From an uncultured Aeromonas sp. (GTDB taxonomy: Bacteria > Pseudomonadota > Gammaproteobacteria > Enterobacterales > Aeromonadaceae): a DNA stretch of 62,216 bases. The stretch is taken from assembly GCA_945957575.1 (NCBI GenBank), contig CAMFLW010000006.1, positions 1-62,216 of the forward strand. The letters run 5' to 3'. The position numbers were made by a program, and so were the translations under genes. The notes below the pieces were generated by a model. The model saw only the letters and a program-made list of their open reading frames with translations. It was not told the DNA's origin and did not search any database. Positions 45,889-55,675 of the stretch are shown one piece after another. Positions within the stretch are counted from its first letter, which is position 1, and every line of letters starts with the position of its first letter.

Positions 45889-46908
45889 ATGTTGGTTATC
45901 CGTCCCATCGAGCAAAAAGATTTTGCCGGGCTCAAGACCTGTGCCATCGAGTCCGGCACCGGCATGACCTCGTTGCCCGTCAACGATGAGCTGCTGCAGC
46001 GCAAGATTGACGCCTCTACCCAGACTTTTTCCGACAAGCCGGCCGGCAAGGGGGACTGCCTCTACTTCTTCGTGGCCGAAGATCTGGAGACCGGCGAGAT
46101 GGTGGGCACCTGCGCCATCGACGCGGCAGTCGGTCTCTCCCAGCCGTTTTACAACTACCACATCGGCAAGGTGGTGCACTCATCACCCAAGCTCGGCATC
46201 TACAACGTAGTTGAGACGCTCACCCTCTCCAACGACTACACCGGCAATACCGAGCTTTGCACCCTGTTCCTGCGCGAATGCGCCCGCGAGGGGCTCAACG
46301 GCCGCCTGCTCTCCAAGCACCGCTTTCTGTTTATGGCCGAGCACCCGGAGCTGTTTGACGAAACCGTCTTCGCCGAGATGCGCGGCGTCTCCGATGGCAA
46401 TGGCCACAGCCCCTTCTACGAGTGGCTGCAGACCCATTTCTTCTCGATGGATTTTCCCACCGTCGACTATCTCACCGGCATCGGCAAGAAGCGCTTCATC
46501 GCCGAGCTGATGCCCAAGTACCCCATCTACGTCAACTTGTTGAGCAAGGAGGCGCGCGCCGTCATCGGCCAGACCCACGAGAAGACCCGTCCAGCCATCA
46601 AGATGCTGCAAGACGAGGGATTCGTGAATCGCGGCTATGTCGATATCTTCGATGCGGGGCCGGCGGTCGAATGCGAGTTGAAGAACATCCGCAGCGTGCG
46701 TCGCAGCCAGAAACTGCGGGTACTGATCGGCGAGCCCATCGGCGGCCGCACCCACCTGCTCTGCAACAGCCGCTTTGAACAGTACCGCGCCTGCTACGGC
46801 AATATCCGGGTCGATCTCGACAAGCACGAGGCCATCATCCCGCCCAAGATGGCCGCGGCACTCAAGGTGCAGGATGGCGACATGGTGCGGGTAGTCGACC
46901 TCGACTGA
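45889..46908 (+). CDS. astA: Arginine N-succinyltransferase
   Basis: AstA (339 residues) transfers succinyl from succinyl-CoA to the alpha-amino group of arginine, the first step of the AST pathway. The family opening is clear (MLVIRPIEQKDFAGLKTCAIESGTGMTSLPVN), as are the internal segments KVVHSSPKLGIYNVVETLTLSNDYTGNTELCTLFL and DGNGHSPFYEWLQTHFFSMDFPTVDYLTGIGKKRFIAELMPKYPIY. The ATG at 45889 has AAAGGGAG upstream. astB and astE are not adjacent and must lie elsewhere if the pathway is complete. Confidence 0.94.
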   Translation: MLVIRPIEQKDFAGLKTCAIESGTGMTSLPVNDELLQRKIDASTQTFSDKPAGKGDCLYFFVAEDLETGEMVGTCAIDAAVGLSQPFYNYHIGKVVHSSPKLGIYNVVETLTLSNDYTGNTELCTLFLRECAREGLNGRLLSKHRFLFMAEHPELFDETVFAEMRGVSDGNGHSPFYEWLQTHFFSMDFPTVDYLTGIGKKRFIAELMPKYPIYVNLLSKEARAVIGQTHEKTRPAIKMLQDEGFVNRGYVDIFDAGPAVECELKNIRSVRRSQKLRVLIGEPIGGRTHLLCNSRFEQYRACYGNIRVDLDKHEAIIPPKMAAALKVQDGDMVRVVDLD

Positions 46909-46938
46909 GGCAAACAGGACCAGCAAACCGATTATCAA

Positions 46939-46960
46939 ACAGGCAGCCGAGGCTGCCTGT
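46939..46960 (+). other. Hairpin after astA
   Basis: The near-perfect palindrome ACAGGCAGCC-GA-GGCTGCCTGT (46939-46960) lies 30 bp past the astA stop, without a T run. It is a likely RNA stability or partial termination element ahead of the astD leader frame. Confidence 0.5.
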
Positions 46961-46963
46961 CAG

Positions 46964-48554
<1,591 letters not shown>

Positions 48555-48619
48555 ACAGACAACTACAAGGGGCACCCATCGGGGGCCCCGTTTCGTACCC
48601 GCAATCAAAGGAAAGAGAG

Positions 48620-49417
48620 ATGCAAAAGGATATCGACACCCTGTTCAGTCATCTGTGGGACAACTACATCAAGGTGACGCCGAGCGCCCTCAAGGTTCAC
48701 ACCCTGCTGGGTGGTGGCGAGCCCATCGTCAACGATCACGTAGCGTTTCGTACCTACAACCTGCCCAAACTGGGGTTGGAGAAGCTGGCCGCCCACTTCC
48801 TGGCGCTCGGTTACGAGCAGAAAGGCGAGTACGTCTTCAAGGCCAAGAAGCTCTACGCTAAGCACTTCGAGCATCAGGACCCTGATGCACCCAAGGTCTT
48901 TATCAGCGAGCTGAAGGTCGAAGAGCTCTCCGCAGGCGCGCAGGCCATCATCCACAAGCTGGCAGATCAGGTGCCCGAGCATCTGACCGATACCCCTGCA
49001 TTTCTCTACGCCGGTGCCCCCTGGCAGGTCTCTTACGCCGACTACCAGACCCTGCTGGAGGAGAGCGAGTATGCAGCCTGGATGGCAGCCTGGGGTTATC
49101 GTGCCAACCACTTCACGGTCAATATCAACAAGTTGAAGGACTTCGATACCATCGAGCAGGTCAACGCGACACTCAAGGCTGCCGGGTTTGTGCTCAACAG
49201 CGTGGGTGGCGAGGTGAAAGGGGATCCGCAGGTCATGCTTGAGCAATCCTCTACCATGGCCGACAAGGCGGATGTGCCGTTCAGCGATGGGGTGCGTACC
49301 ATCCCGAGCTGCTTCTATGAATTCGCCCTGCGCTACCCGCAGCCAGATGGCATGCTCTATCCGGGCTTTGTCGAAGCGTCCGCCGACAAAATTTTTGAGT
49401 CCACCAATGCCATGTAA
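48620..49417 (+). CDS. DUF1338 / HglS-like 2-oxoacid dioxygenase family protein
   Basis: A 265-residue member of the DUF1338 family. The characterised relative HglS (YdcJ-like) is an Fe(II) enzyme that converts 2-oxoadipate to 2-hydroxyglutarate in lysine catabolism. The expected metal triad is visible as His40 (NDHVAFRT), His164 (RANHFTVNIN) and Glu234 (FYEFALRYP). It is shorter than HglS proteins of about 450 residues, as in the short branch of the family. The start follows AAAGGAAAGAGAG. Placement right after argD-astA-astD suggests a role in arginine or related amino acid breakdown; the substrate is unknown. A convergent hairpin follows. Confidence 0.8.
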   Translation: MQKDIDTLFSHLWDNYIKVTPSALKVHTLLGGGEPIVNDHVAFRTYNLPKLGLEKLAAHFLALGYEQKGEYVFKAKKLYAKHFEHQDPDAPKVFISELKVEELSAGAQAIIHKLADQVPEHLTDTPAFLYAGAPWQVSYADYQTLLEESEYAAWMAAWGYRANHFTVNINKLKDFDTIEQVNATLKAAGFVLNSVGGEVKGDPQVMLEQSSTMADKADVPFSDGVRTIPSCFYEFALRYPQPDGMLYPGFVEASADKIFESTNAM

Positions 49418-49457
49418 CAACCGGTGTTGGCCAGAGTGCCACTGTTCAAGATTTGAC

Positions 49458-49490
49458 ATGACGACAGCCCCATATCGGGGCTGTCGTCAT
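49458..49490. terminator. Convergent hairpin between DUF1338 gene and anmK
   Basis: A perfect 14-bp stem (ATGACGACAGCCCC 49458-49471 with GGGGCTGTCGTCAT 49477-49490) and a 5-nt loop lie between two convergent genes. Flanks are only modestly T/A-rich. Confidence 0.65.
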
Positions 49491-49509
49491 TTGCATATCT
49501 GGGGGATAT

Positions 49510-50634
49510 CTAGGGTGCGGGGTAGAGAGCACCCAGCACGGCAGGACGGCTGGCGCCGGTGACGGCGGGCAGATTGCCCGGCTGGCGTTGAACAAAGCAC
49601 ATGGCCAGCCAGGCAAAGGCTGCGCCTTCCACCCAGTCGGGGGCAAGGCCCAGCTCGGCAGTGCTGGCGATGCGCCATGCAGGCAGCAGGCTGGCCAGCT
49701 CCTTCAGCAAGGGAGCGTTATGGGCGCCGCCACCGCAGACAAACAGCTCGGCTTTCGGCTGGCTGGCACCGACTGATTCGGGCCGGGCGGGCAGTTGGCG
49801 GGCGATGCTGTGGCAGGTGAGCGCCTGCAGGGTACGCTGCACATCCACGGGGGCGTATGAAGTGCCTGCCAGCTCTCCATCGAGCCAATCGAGGGTAAAC
49901 ATCTCCCGTCCGGTGCTCTTTGGGGCGGGGGCGGTGAAGTAGGGGTGGGCCAGCAGCTTCTCCAGCAGGGCCGGGATGGGCTTGCCACTGGCGGCCCATT
50001 TGCCACCGGCGTCATAGCTGCCGCCGTGGGGCTGATGGCGGCGATACCAGCCATCGAGCAGGGTGTTGGCTGGGCCGGTATCAAAACCATATACCCCGCC
50101 CGGATTGCCCGGCAGCACCGAGATATTGGCGATGCCGCCGAGGTTCAGTACCACCCGCAGGGCGCCGGGCTTGGCAAACAGCGCCTGATGGAAGGCGGGC
50201 ACCAGCGGCGCTCCCTGACCGCCGAGGGCCATATCCATGGTGCGAAAGTCGGCGATGACATCTATGCCGGTCAGTGCCGCCAGCAGGGCCGCGTTGCCGA
50301 TCTGCAGGGTGAAGCCAAGCTGGGGGCGGTGGCGGATGGTTTGGCCGTGGCTGCCGATGGCGCGAATATCTTTGGGCTCAAGCTTCGCCTTGGCCAGCAG
50401 CGCGTGGGTGGCGGCGGCAAACTCTCGCGCCACCAGATTATCGGCCACCCCCATGCGGTCGATTTCATTGTCGCCCGGGGTGCAGAGGGCATGCAGCGTG
50501 CGTGCGGTCTCTTGCGGCCAGGGGTGACAAAGCGCCGCTTCGACCCGCAGTTCATCCCCGGCGATCATCACCAGCACGGCATCAATGCCGTCCATGCTGG
50601 TTCCCGACATCAGACCGATATAGCGCTCAGCCAT
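49510..50634 (-). CDS. anmK: Anhydro-N-acetylmuramic acid kinase
   Basis: AnmK (374 residues) opens and phosphorylates 1,6-anhydroMurNAc to MurNAc-6-phosphate in murein recycling. The sugar-kinase/ASKHA fold is visible: IGLMSGTSMDGIDAVL (phosphate loop), IGSHGQTIRHRP, the catalytic Asp region IADFRTMDMALGGQGAPLVPAFHQ, LNLGGIANISVL, GFDTGPANTLLDGW and VCGGGAHN. The ATG has AAGGAG 5 nt upstream. In the 5' flank a second, degenerate copy of its ribosome site and first 9 codons lies 121 bp upstream. mepM, also a murein gene, is further upstream on the same strand. Confidence 0.95.
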   Translation of the reverse strand: MAERYIGLMSGTSMDGIDAVLVMIAGDELRVEAALCHPWPQETARTLHALCTPGDNEIDRMGVADNLVAREFAAATHALLAKAKLEPKDIRAIGSHGQTIRHRPQLGFTLQIGNAALLAALTGIDVIADFRTMDMALGGQGAPLVPAFHQALFAKPGALRVVLNLGGIANISVLPGNPGGVYGFDTGPANTLLDGWYRRHQPHGGSYDAGGKWAASGKPIPALLEKLLAHPYFTAPAPKSTGREMFTLDWLDGELAGTSYAPVDVQRTLQALTCHSIARQLPARPESVGASQPKAELFVCGGGAHNAPLLKELASLLPAWRIASTAELGLAPDWVEGAAFAWLAMCFVQRQPGNLPAVTGASRPAVLGALYPAP

Positions 50635-50698
50635 GGTGTCTCCTTACATTGCTGTTCGAAAATACGGTGTGCAGAGAGGGTGAAGAGGGGAACGGCTT

Positions 50699-50755
50699 TC
50701 ATCCCATGCCACATGGCGTGGTCTTTGACATCAGACCGATATAACGCTCAACCAT
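50699..50755 (-). CDS. Leader open frame: duplicate of the anmK start
   Basis: An 18-codon frame reads MVERYIGLMSKTTPCGMG and stops, against MAERYIGLMSGTSMDGI in AnmK. DNA identity is high over the first 30 bp (about 3 mismatches), and a ribosome-site-like GAGGA precedes the ATG at 50755 by 6 nt. Homology also extends into the 5' flank. It is most likely a decayed tandem duplication, but it retains ATG, a ribosome site and a short frame, so translation is possible. Confidence 0.45.
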   Translation of the reverse strand: MVERYIGLMSKTTPCGMG

Positions 50756-50902
50756 GTTGCATCCTCAATGCGGACCGAAAAAAGAGTGAGAGAGACAGGA
50801 TAGATAAGCACTTACGCCTGTGCCACATGCCGCTCCCGGTGTTCCATCTCATCTTATGTCTGAAAGTGGACTCATTTCAATCTGATTGCCTGGCGCGGGT
50901 TC

Positions 50903-50940
50903 AATAAAAGGGGCTGGCAGGGCCTTCACCCTGCCAGCCC
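50903..50940 (-). terminator. Intrinsic terminator of mepM
   Basis: A 12-bp perfect stem (GGGCTGGCAGGG 50911-50922 with CCCTGCCAGCCC 50929-50940) and a 6-nt loop are followed on the minus strand by CTTTTATTG. Confidence 0.85.
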
Positions 50941-50947
50941 TGATGGC

Positions 50948-52285
50948 TTAGTTGCCGCGACTCTCCCGCTTGTTCTGGGCCAGCTGCAGCTCGGGGCTGT
51001 CGAGCTTGGCCAGTTGCGGTGTCGCCAGTTTTCTGAAGTTGGCCAGCTCGCGTCCGCTCAGGGACTCCGCCTGCGGCAGGTTGAGGGTGCGCGGGTTCTT
51101 GTGTACGCCGCCCACCACGAATTCATAGTGCAGGTGCGGCCCGGTGACGCGACCGGTGCCCCCCAACAGGCCGATGGTCTGCCCCTGCTTGACCCGCTGC
51201 CCCTTGTTGACGGTGCGTTTGGAGAGGTGCAGGTACTTGGTCACATAGTTGCCGGCATGCTTGATAAAGACGTAGTTGCCGTTGAACTGGTTGTAGCCCG
51301 CCGCCACCACGTTGCCGGAGCCCGCCGCCATGATGGGGGTGCCCACCGGCGCCACATAGTCGATGCCGTTGTGGGGGCGGATCTTGCCGGTCACCGGATG
51401 GAGGCGGCGCGGGTTGAAGTTGGAGCTGATGTATTTGAAGTTGACCGGCGCACGCAGGAAGCTCTTGCGCATCGCTTTGCCTTCCGGGGTGTAGTAGTTG
51501 CCATCTTCATTGAGCACGGCGCGGTAGGCAGTGCCCTGGTTGACGAACTCGGCGGCCAGAATATCGCCGGAGGCAACCCGCTCGTCATCGCGGAACTTGT
51601 CCTCGTAGACCACCCGGAAGCTGTCGCCCGGCTGCAAGTCCTGCGCGAAGTCGATGTCCCAGCCGAAGATGGCGGCCAAGTCCATGATCTGATCCTCGGT
51701 CATGCCCGCCTCGACGGCGGAGCTCCAGAAGCTGGAGCGGATCTCCCCCTTGGTCACCTGTTCACGGGTGTCGAGGGCGATCTTGACGCTGCGGGCGACG
51801 AAGGTCTCCTCCTTGCGGCTCACCTTGAGCGCCTGTTCGAGGCTGTGGGGATAGTAGAGGCTGTGCAGCTCGCCGTTCTCGGTGAGCTTGAAGGTGAGCT
51901 CCTGCCCCGGTTGCAGCATCCGCAGGGGATCGCTGCCCTCGAGCTGGTCGATCAGGTGCAGATCGGTGGTACTCAGGCCAATGCGCTGGAAGATCACCCC
52001 CATGTTGTCGCCGCGGCGCACCTTCACATGTTTGGTGACATAGGTCGGCTTGGGCGGAGTGGCCGGTTGCACGGCATCTGCGGTGATGTCGTCCTGGGCC
52101 AGATTGTCGTCGCTGTTCTCTTTCTGTTGCTGTCGCAGGGCAATCTCGTTGCCGTTTTCATCGACCCGTGTTGCCACCGCCTGTTCGCTGGGCCAGGCCG
52201 CCAGCATCATGATCATGATGCTCAAAATCAGCACCATCTTACGGTGCCAGTGGGGAAGTGCGTTGAAGGCGTGCCAAATAACCAT
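50948..52285 (-). CDS. mepM: Murein DD-endopeptidase MepM-like (M23, LysM)
   Basis: A 445-residue exported murein hydrolase. The N-terminus carries a signal-anchor helix (about 17-33). An Asp/Gln-rich linker follows, then a LysM/OapA-like region (VRRGDNMGVIFQRIGLSTTDLHLI), a helical middle domain and the C-terminal M23 domain with HNGIDYVAP (HxxxD) and GPHLHYEFV. This is the domain order of E. coli MepM (YebA, 440 residues), which cuts 3-4 cross-links to let new glycan insert. It is divergent from tyrS. The shared upstream region is a degenerate tandem duplication that repeats the mepM start 101 bp upstream. Confidence 0.92.
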   Translation of the reverse strand: MVIWHAFNALPHWHRKMVLILSIMIMMLAAWPSEQAVATRVDENGNEIALRQQQKENSDDNLAQDDITADAVQPATPPKPTYVTKHVKVRRGDNMGVIFQRIGLSTTDLHLIDQLEGSDPLRMLQPGQELTFKLTENGELHSLYYPHSLEQALKVSRKEETFVARSVKIALDTREQVTKGEIRSSFWSSAVEAGMTEDQIMDLAAIFGWDIDFAQDLQPGDSFRVVYEDKFRDDERVASGDILAAEFVNQGTAYRAVLNEDGNYYTPEGKAMRKSFLRAPVNFKYISSNFNPRRLHPVTGKIRPHNGIDYVAPVGTPIMAAGSGNVVAAGYNQFNGNYVFIKHAGNYVTKYLHLSKRTVNKGQRVKQGQTIGLLGGTGRVTGPHLHYEFVVGGVHKNPRTLNLPQAESLSGRELANFRKLATPQLAKLDSPELQLAQNKRESRGN

Positions 52286-52498
52286 GAGAAGCAGATGAAG
52301 TTGGGCAGAAAAGAGAGTCGGAGTTTACAGCCTTTCTAATTAGCCTGCCATGCCAGCCACAATGGGAGAGTGTTGCAAATGGTCATATGACGCTGATGAA
52401 GTCGGGCAGAATGGACGGATTTTACAGCCTTTCCAATTGGCCCGCCATTCCAGTAATATGTTTGGCCCTGTGGAATCGTGATGGAGAGTCAAAAAATG
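52283..52498. repeat. Degenerate tandem duplication of the mepM-tyrS divergent region
   Basis: Copy A (52283-52381) and copy B (52384-52498) align through GATGAAGT(T/C)GGGCAGAA, (G/T)TTTACAGCCTTTC(T/C)AATT and GCC(T/C)GCCAT(G/T)CCAG. Each copy runs from a mepM-type ATG on the minus strand to a tyrS-type ATG on the plus strand (A: ATGGGAGAGTGTTGCAAATG; B: ATGGAGAGTCAAAAAATG). Only the outer starts are used: mepM at 52285 and tyrS at 52496. Confidence 0.65.
52336..52386 (-). CDS. Leader open frame: decayed copy of the mepM start
   Basis: A 16-codon frame starts at ATG 52386 (MTICNTLPLWLAWQAN, then TAG). It aligns with the mepM start region (MVIWH..LPHW) if a 9-bp gap is allowed, and its 5' flank aligns with the mepM 5' flank. 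It lies 101 bp upstream of the working start. No strong ribosome site is visible. Probably a remnant rather than a translated peptide. Confidence 0.3.
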   Translation of the reverse strand: MTICNTLPLWLAWQAN

Positions 52499-53695
52499 TC
52501 CCAGCTCGAGGTGGCGCTAGCCGAGATCAAGCGCGGAGCGGAAGAAATTCTGGTTGAAGAAGAACTTGTCGCCAAGTTGAAGGAAGGGCGCCCGCTGCGC
52601 ATCAAGTTGGGCATGGACCCGACCGCCCCCGACATTCACCTGGGTCATACCGTGATCCTCAACAAGCTGAAGACCTTCCAGGATCTGGGCCATGAAGTGA
52701 TCCTGCTGATCGGTGACTTCACTGCCATGGTGGGTGACCCCTCCGGCAAGAACGCCACCCGTCCGCCGCTCTCCGAAGAGGCCATCAAGCACAACGCCCT
52801 CACCTATGCCGAGCAGGCGTTCAAGATCCTCGACCCGGCCAAGACCCGCATCGAGTACAACTCGACCTGGCTGAGCGAGCTGGGTGCGACCGGCATGATC
52901 AAGCTGGCGGCCAAGCAGACCGTGGCCCGCATGATGGAGCGCGACGACTTCAAGAAGCGCTACTCCGGCGGCCAGTCCATCGCGATTCACGAATTCCTCT
53001 ATCCGCTGCTGCAAGGCTATGACTCGGTCGCGCTGAAGGCGGACGTTGAGCTGGGCGGTACCGACCAGAAGTTCAACCTGCTGATGGGCCGCGAGCTGCA
53101 AAAAGATGCCGGCATGGCGACCCAGTGCGTGCTGATGATGCCGCTGCTGGTGGGTCTGGACGGCGTCAAGAAGATGTCCAAGTCCGCAGGCAACTACATC
53201 GGCGTCCACGACGCTCCGGGCGAGATGTTCGGCAAGATCATGTCCATCACCGACGATCTGATGTGGAACTACTACGAGCTGCTCTCCTTCCGTCCGCTGG
53301 CTGAAATTGAAGAGTTCAAGGCAGGCATCGCTGCCGGCACTCTCAACCCGCGCGACGTGAAGATCTGGCTGGCCAAAGAGATCATCGCCCGTTATCACGA
53401 CGAAGCGGCGGCCGAAGCGGCCCACGAAGACTTCACCCAGCGCTTCTCCAAGAACGCCATTCCGGACGAAATGCCGGAAGTCGAGCTGGCACTGGAAGGC
53501 GAAGGGCTGGCCATTGCCAACCTGCTGAAAGACGCCGATCTGGTGGCCACCACCTCCGAAGCGCTGCGGATGATCAAGCAGGGCGCGGTCAAGGTGGATG
53601 GCGAGAAGCTGGAAGATGGCAAGGCACTCATCGGTGCCGGTACCGCCGTCTATCAGGTCGGCAAGCGCAAGTTTGCCCGGGTGACCGTCAAGTAA
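52496..53695 (+). CDS. tyrS: Tyrosine--tRNA ligase
   Basis: TyrS (399 residues), a class I synthetase of the bacterial branch with a short N-terminus. Motifs: the HIGH-type [20 protein letters not shown], the tyrosine-site region [29 protein letters not shown], and KMSKSAGN. The C-terminal S4 RNA-binding domain (about 335-399) ends in [12 protein letters not shown]. The ATG at 52496 has GGAGAG 7 nt upstream; an ATG five codons earlier is possible. It is divergent from mepM and closed by a strong terminator. Confidence 0.95.
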   Translation: MSQLEVALAEIKRGAEEILVEEELVAKLKEGRPLRIKLGMDPTAPDIHLGHTVILNKLKTFQDLGHEVILLIGDFTAMVGDPSGKNATRPPLSEEAIKHNALTYAEQAFKILDPAKTRIEYNSTWLSELGATGMIKLAAKQTVARMMERDDFKKRYSGGQSIAIHEFLYPLLQGYDSVALKADVELGGTDQKFNLLMGRELQKDAGMATQCVLMMPLLVGLDGVKKMSKSAGNYIGVHDAPGEMFGKIMSITDDLMWNYYELLSFRPLAEIEEFKAGIAAGTLNPRDVKIWLAKEIIARYHDEAAAEAAHEDFTQRFSKNAIPDEMPEVELALEGEGLAIANLLKDADLVATTSEALRMIKQGAVKVDGEKLEDGKALIGAGTAVYQVGKRKFARVTVK

Positions 53696-53768
53696 AGCGC
53701 GACCGTCGAGCAAGCCGCAAGGCGTCAAGATTGTCGGACGAGGCCACCCTCGGTCTGTCTCTTATACA

Positions 53769-53799
53769 AAAATCCCCAGCATCGGCTGGGGATTTTTTT
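53769..53799 (+). terminator. Intrinsic terminator of tyrS
   Basis: A 12-bp stem (AAAATCCCCAGC 53769-53780 with GCTGGGGATTTT 53785-53796) with an ATCG tetraloop, followed by further T. Confidence 0.92.
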
Positions 53800-54146
53800 A
53801 CTGCGGAGGTAGGCGCGTGACTCAAATTGGGTGGTATTGCTGACGTGGAGGAAATCGAGAACGTGAGCGATGCGCATCACCATCTACCTGATAACCCATG
53901 ACATTCAGTCAGCGTCAAGAGTTTGCCCCAAGCCGATCACTCGCAACTGAGATGAAGCCAAGAACGCGGTCAGGAAGCGTCGATTTGTCCGAAATGGATG
54001 ATAGGAAGCCGCGAGCTATATAGCGATGCCAGCAACACGAGTGAACTGGCGTTTGTAGAGGGAATAACTGTGTGCATCCTGCCCGACAAGAGAAAGCTGT
54101 GCTTATCAATATCGAGGCCATAGGTGCGATGGTGGCCATGAACCAG
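53800..54146. other. Non-coding gap between tyrS and purA terminators
   Basis: About 350 bp without a recognisable gene. A minus-strand frame at 53915-54163 (82 codons, Cys/Ser/Phe-rich) has no coding character and no ribosome site. ACATTCAGTC occurs at about 53901 and again at about 54199, flanking the gap. Base composition is less GC-rich than the neighbouring genes. It may be a worn remnant of a lost gene or element, but I recognise no transposase motif. Confidence 0.35.
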
Positions 54147-54180
54147 AAAAAACAGCCCAGCAAGCTTGGCCTGCTGGGCT
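54147..54180 (-). terminator. Intrinsic terminator of purA
   Basis: The stem AGCCCAGCA (54154-54162) pairs with TGCTGGGCT (54172-54180), with a 9-nt loop. The A tract on its left is a U tract on the minus strand. An additional hairpin (AGTCGGCAT 54204-54212 with ATGCCGACT 54220-54228) lies between it and the purA stop. Confidence 0.8.
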
Positions 54181-54248
54181 ATGGGTCAGATTGAATAACA
54201 TTCAGTCGGCATCCTATGAATGCCGACTTTGACGATGAGAGGTGCGGC

Positions 54249-55505
54249 TTAGCGCAGGATCATCTCGTCACGGCCCGGGCCGACGGAGACCATCGGAACC
54301 GGTACGCCCAGCAGCTCTTCGATACGCAGTACGTACTGCTGGGCCGCTTTCGGCAGCTCTTCGAAGGTGCGGCAGCCGGTGATGTCTTCGCTCCAGCTTT
54401 CCATCTGCTCGTAAACCGGCTTCAGGGCTGCGGTTTGCGGCCAAATCGGGTTCTCGGTGTGGGCACCTTCGTAGGCCACGCAGATCTTCAGATCCGGCAG
54501 ACCGGTCAGGCAGTCCAGCTTGGTCAGTGCCACTTCGGTGGCGGCTTGCAGCTCGACACCGTTCTTGGTGGCGACAGCATCGAAGTAACCGACATCACGG
54601 GGACGGCCAGTGGTGGCACCGAACTCGTTGGTGATCTTACGGAATTCGTCCTGGTTCTCCATGGCGGTCAGCAGGGTGCCGGTACCGACAGAGGAGCTGA
54701 ATGCCTTGGCCACAGCGATGACGCGCTCCGGACGCAGTGCCGGCAGTCCGCCACCGATACCGGCGTAGGCGCCAGATACGTGGGAGGAGGTGACCCAGGG
54801 GTATTCGCCGTAGATCAGGTCACGGCCAGCGCCCAGCTGGGCTTCGAACAGCAGGGTCTTGCCTTCCGCCTGCAGCGCTTTGAGCGGCATGCTGACGTTG
54901 CAGACGGCGTCGATCCAGGGGGCAGAGACTTCCAGCAGCCAGTCAGCCATCTCCTGGGCAGTCTGGGTGAATTCGAAGGTCGGATAGAGCGCTTTAAGTT
55001 GCGGCAGTTTCCAGTCGAGGAAGAATTGAATACGCTCGACCAGTACTTCCGGCTGCTTCAGCCAGCCAACCAGGATCGCTTTCTTCATGACGCGGTCACC
55101 GTAGGCAGGGGCGATGCCCTGACGGGTGGAGCCATAGGCGCCGTCACCCAGACGTTGCTCTTCCAGGGTATCTTCCAGTGCGTGCAGCGGCAGGCAGAGG
55201 GTTGCGCGGTCAGAGATGGCCAGCTTCGGAGTCACGCCGGAGGCTTTGACTTCGTCGAGCTCGACGGTCAGTTTCTCGGGGCTGATCACCATGCCCGGGC
55301 CGAGCACGACCAGGCAATCCGGGTTGAATACGCCACTCGGAACCTGGTGCAGCTTGAAGGTGCCAAGGTCGTTGACCACGGTGTGGCCAGCGTTGTTGCC
55401 GCCCTGGAAGCGAATGCTGGCACCAGCTTGACCTGCCAGATAATCCACGATGCGGCCTTTGCCTTCATCACCCCAGTTAGCACCTACGACTACGATAGAC
55501 GACAT
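54249..55505 (-). CDS. purA: Adenylosuccinate synthase, divergent PurA paralogue type
   Basis: A 418-residue GTP-dependent enzyme forming adenylosuccinate from IMP and aspartate. The P-loop is NWGDEGKGRIVD with the catalytic Asp kept, catalytic His is in NAGHT, and substrate loops GSTRQGIAPAYGDR and GATTGRPRDVGYFD are present. It is clearly divergent from E. coli-type PurA: shorter than 432 residues, TRQGIAPAYGD in place of TGRGIGPAYEDK. It also lies away from the usual hflKC-nsrR neighbourhood. It resembles the second PurA copy found in some Vibrio-like genomes. The retained Asp argues against a phage PurZ-type enzyme. It is divergent from a LysR gene, its possible regulator. Confidence 0.88.
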   Translation of the reverse strand: MSSIVVVGANWGDEGKGRIVDYLAGQAGASIRFQGGNNAGHTVVNDLGTFKLHQVPSGVFNPDCLVVLGPGMVISPEKLTVELDEVKASGVTPKLAISDRATLCLPLHALEDTLEEQRLGDGAYGSTRQGIAPAYGDRVMKKAILVGWLKQPEVLVERIQFFLDWKLPQLKALYPTFEFTQTAQEMADWLLEVSAPWIDAVCNVSMPLKALQAEGKTLLFEAQLGAGRDLIYGEYPWVTSSHVSGAYAGIGGGLPALRPERVIAVAKAFSSSVGTGTLLTAMENQDEFRKITNEFGATTGRPRDVGYFDAVATKNGVELQAATEVALTKLDCLTGLPDLKICVAYEGAHTENPIWPQTAALKPVYEQMESWSEDITGCRTFEELPKAAQQYVLRIEELLGVPVPMVSVGPGRDEMILR

Positions 55506-55675
55506 GACTCTTTCTCCTAAGACGTTAGGCGTCCATCCTAGGAGCCTGCTGCGGATTAGAAAAATTAATTATCTTTATAGTTCCGATAATAAAACCATAT
55601 AATGATGGCCAATTAAGCGGCAAACCGTCCAATTTTGCCTGGCAAGCCCCGCACATCGCGGGTTGAGGGACTCTT

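Noticed and set aside
53915-54163. Minus-strand frame of 82 codons between tyrS and purA
   Set aside because: No ribosome site, Cys/Ser/Phe-rich composition, and its 5' end overlaps the purA terminator stem; no family recognised.
54249-55505. Phage-type PurZ (diaminopurine synthesis)
   Set aside because: The catalytic Asp in WGDEGKG is retained, there are no phage genes nearby, and the length is PurA-like.
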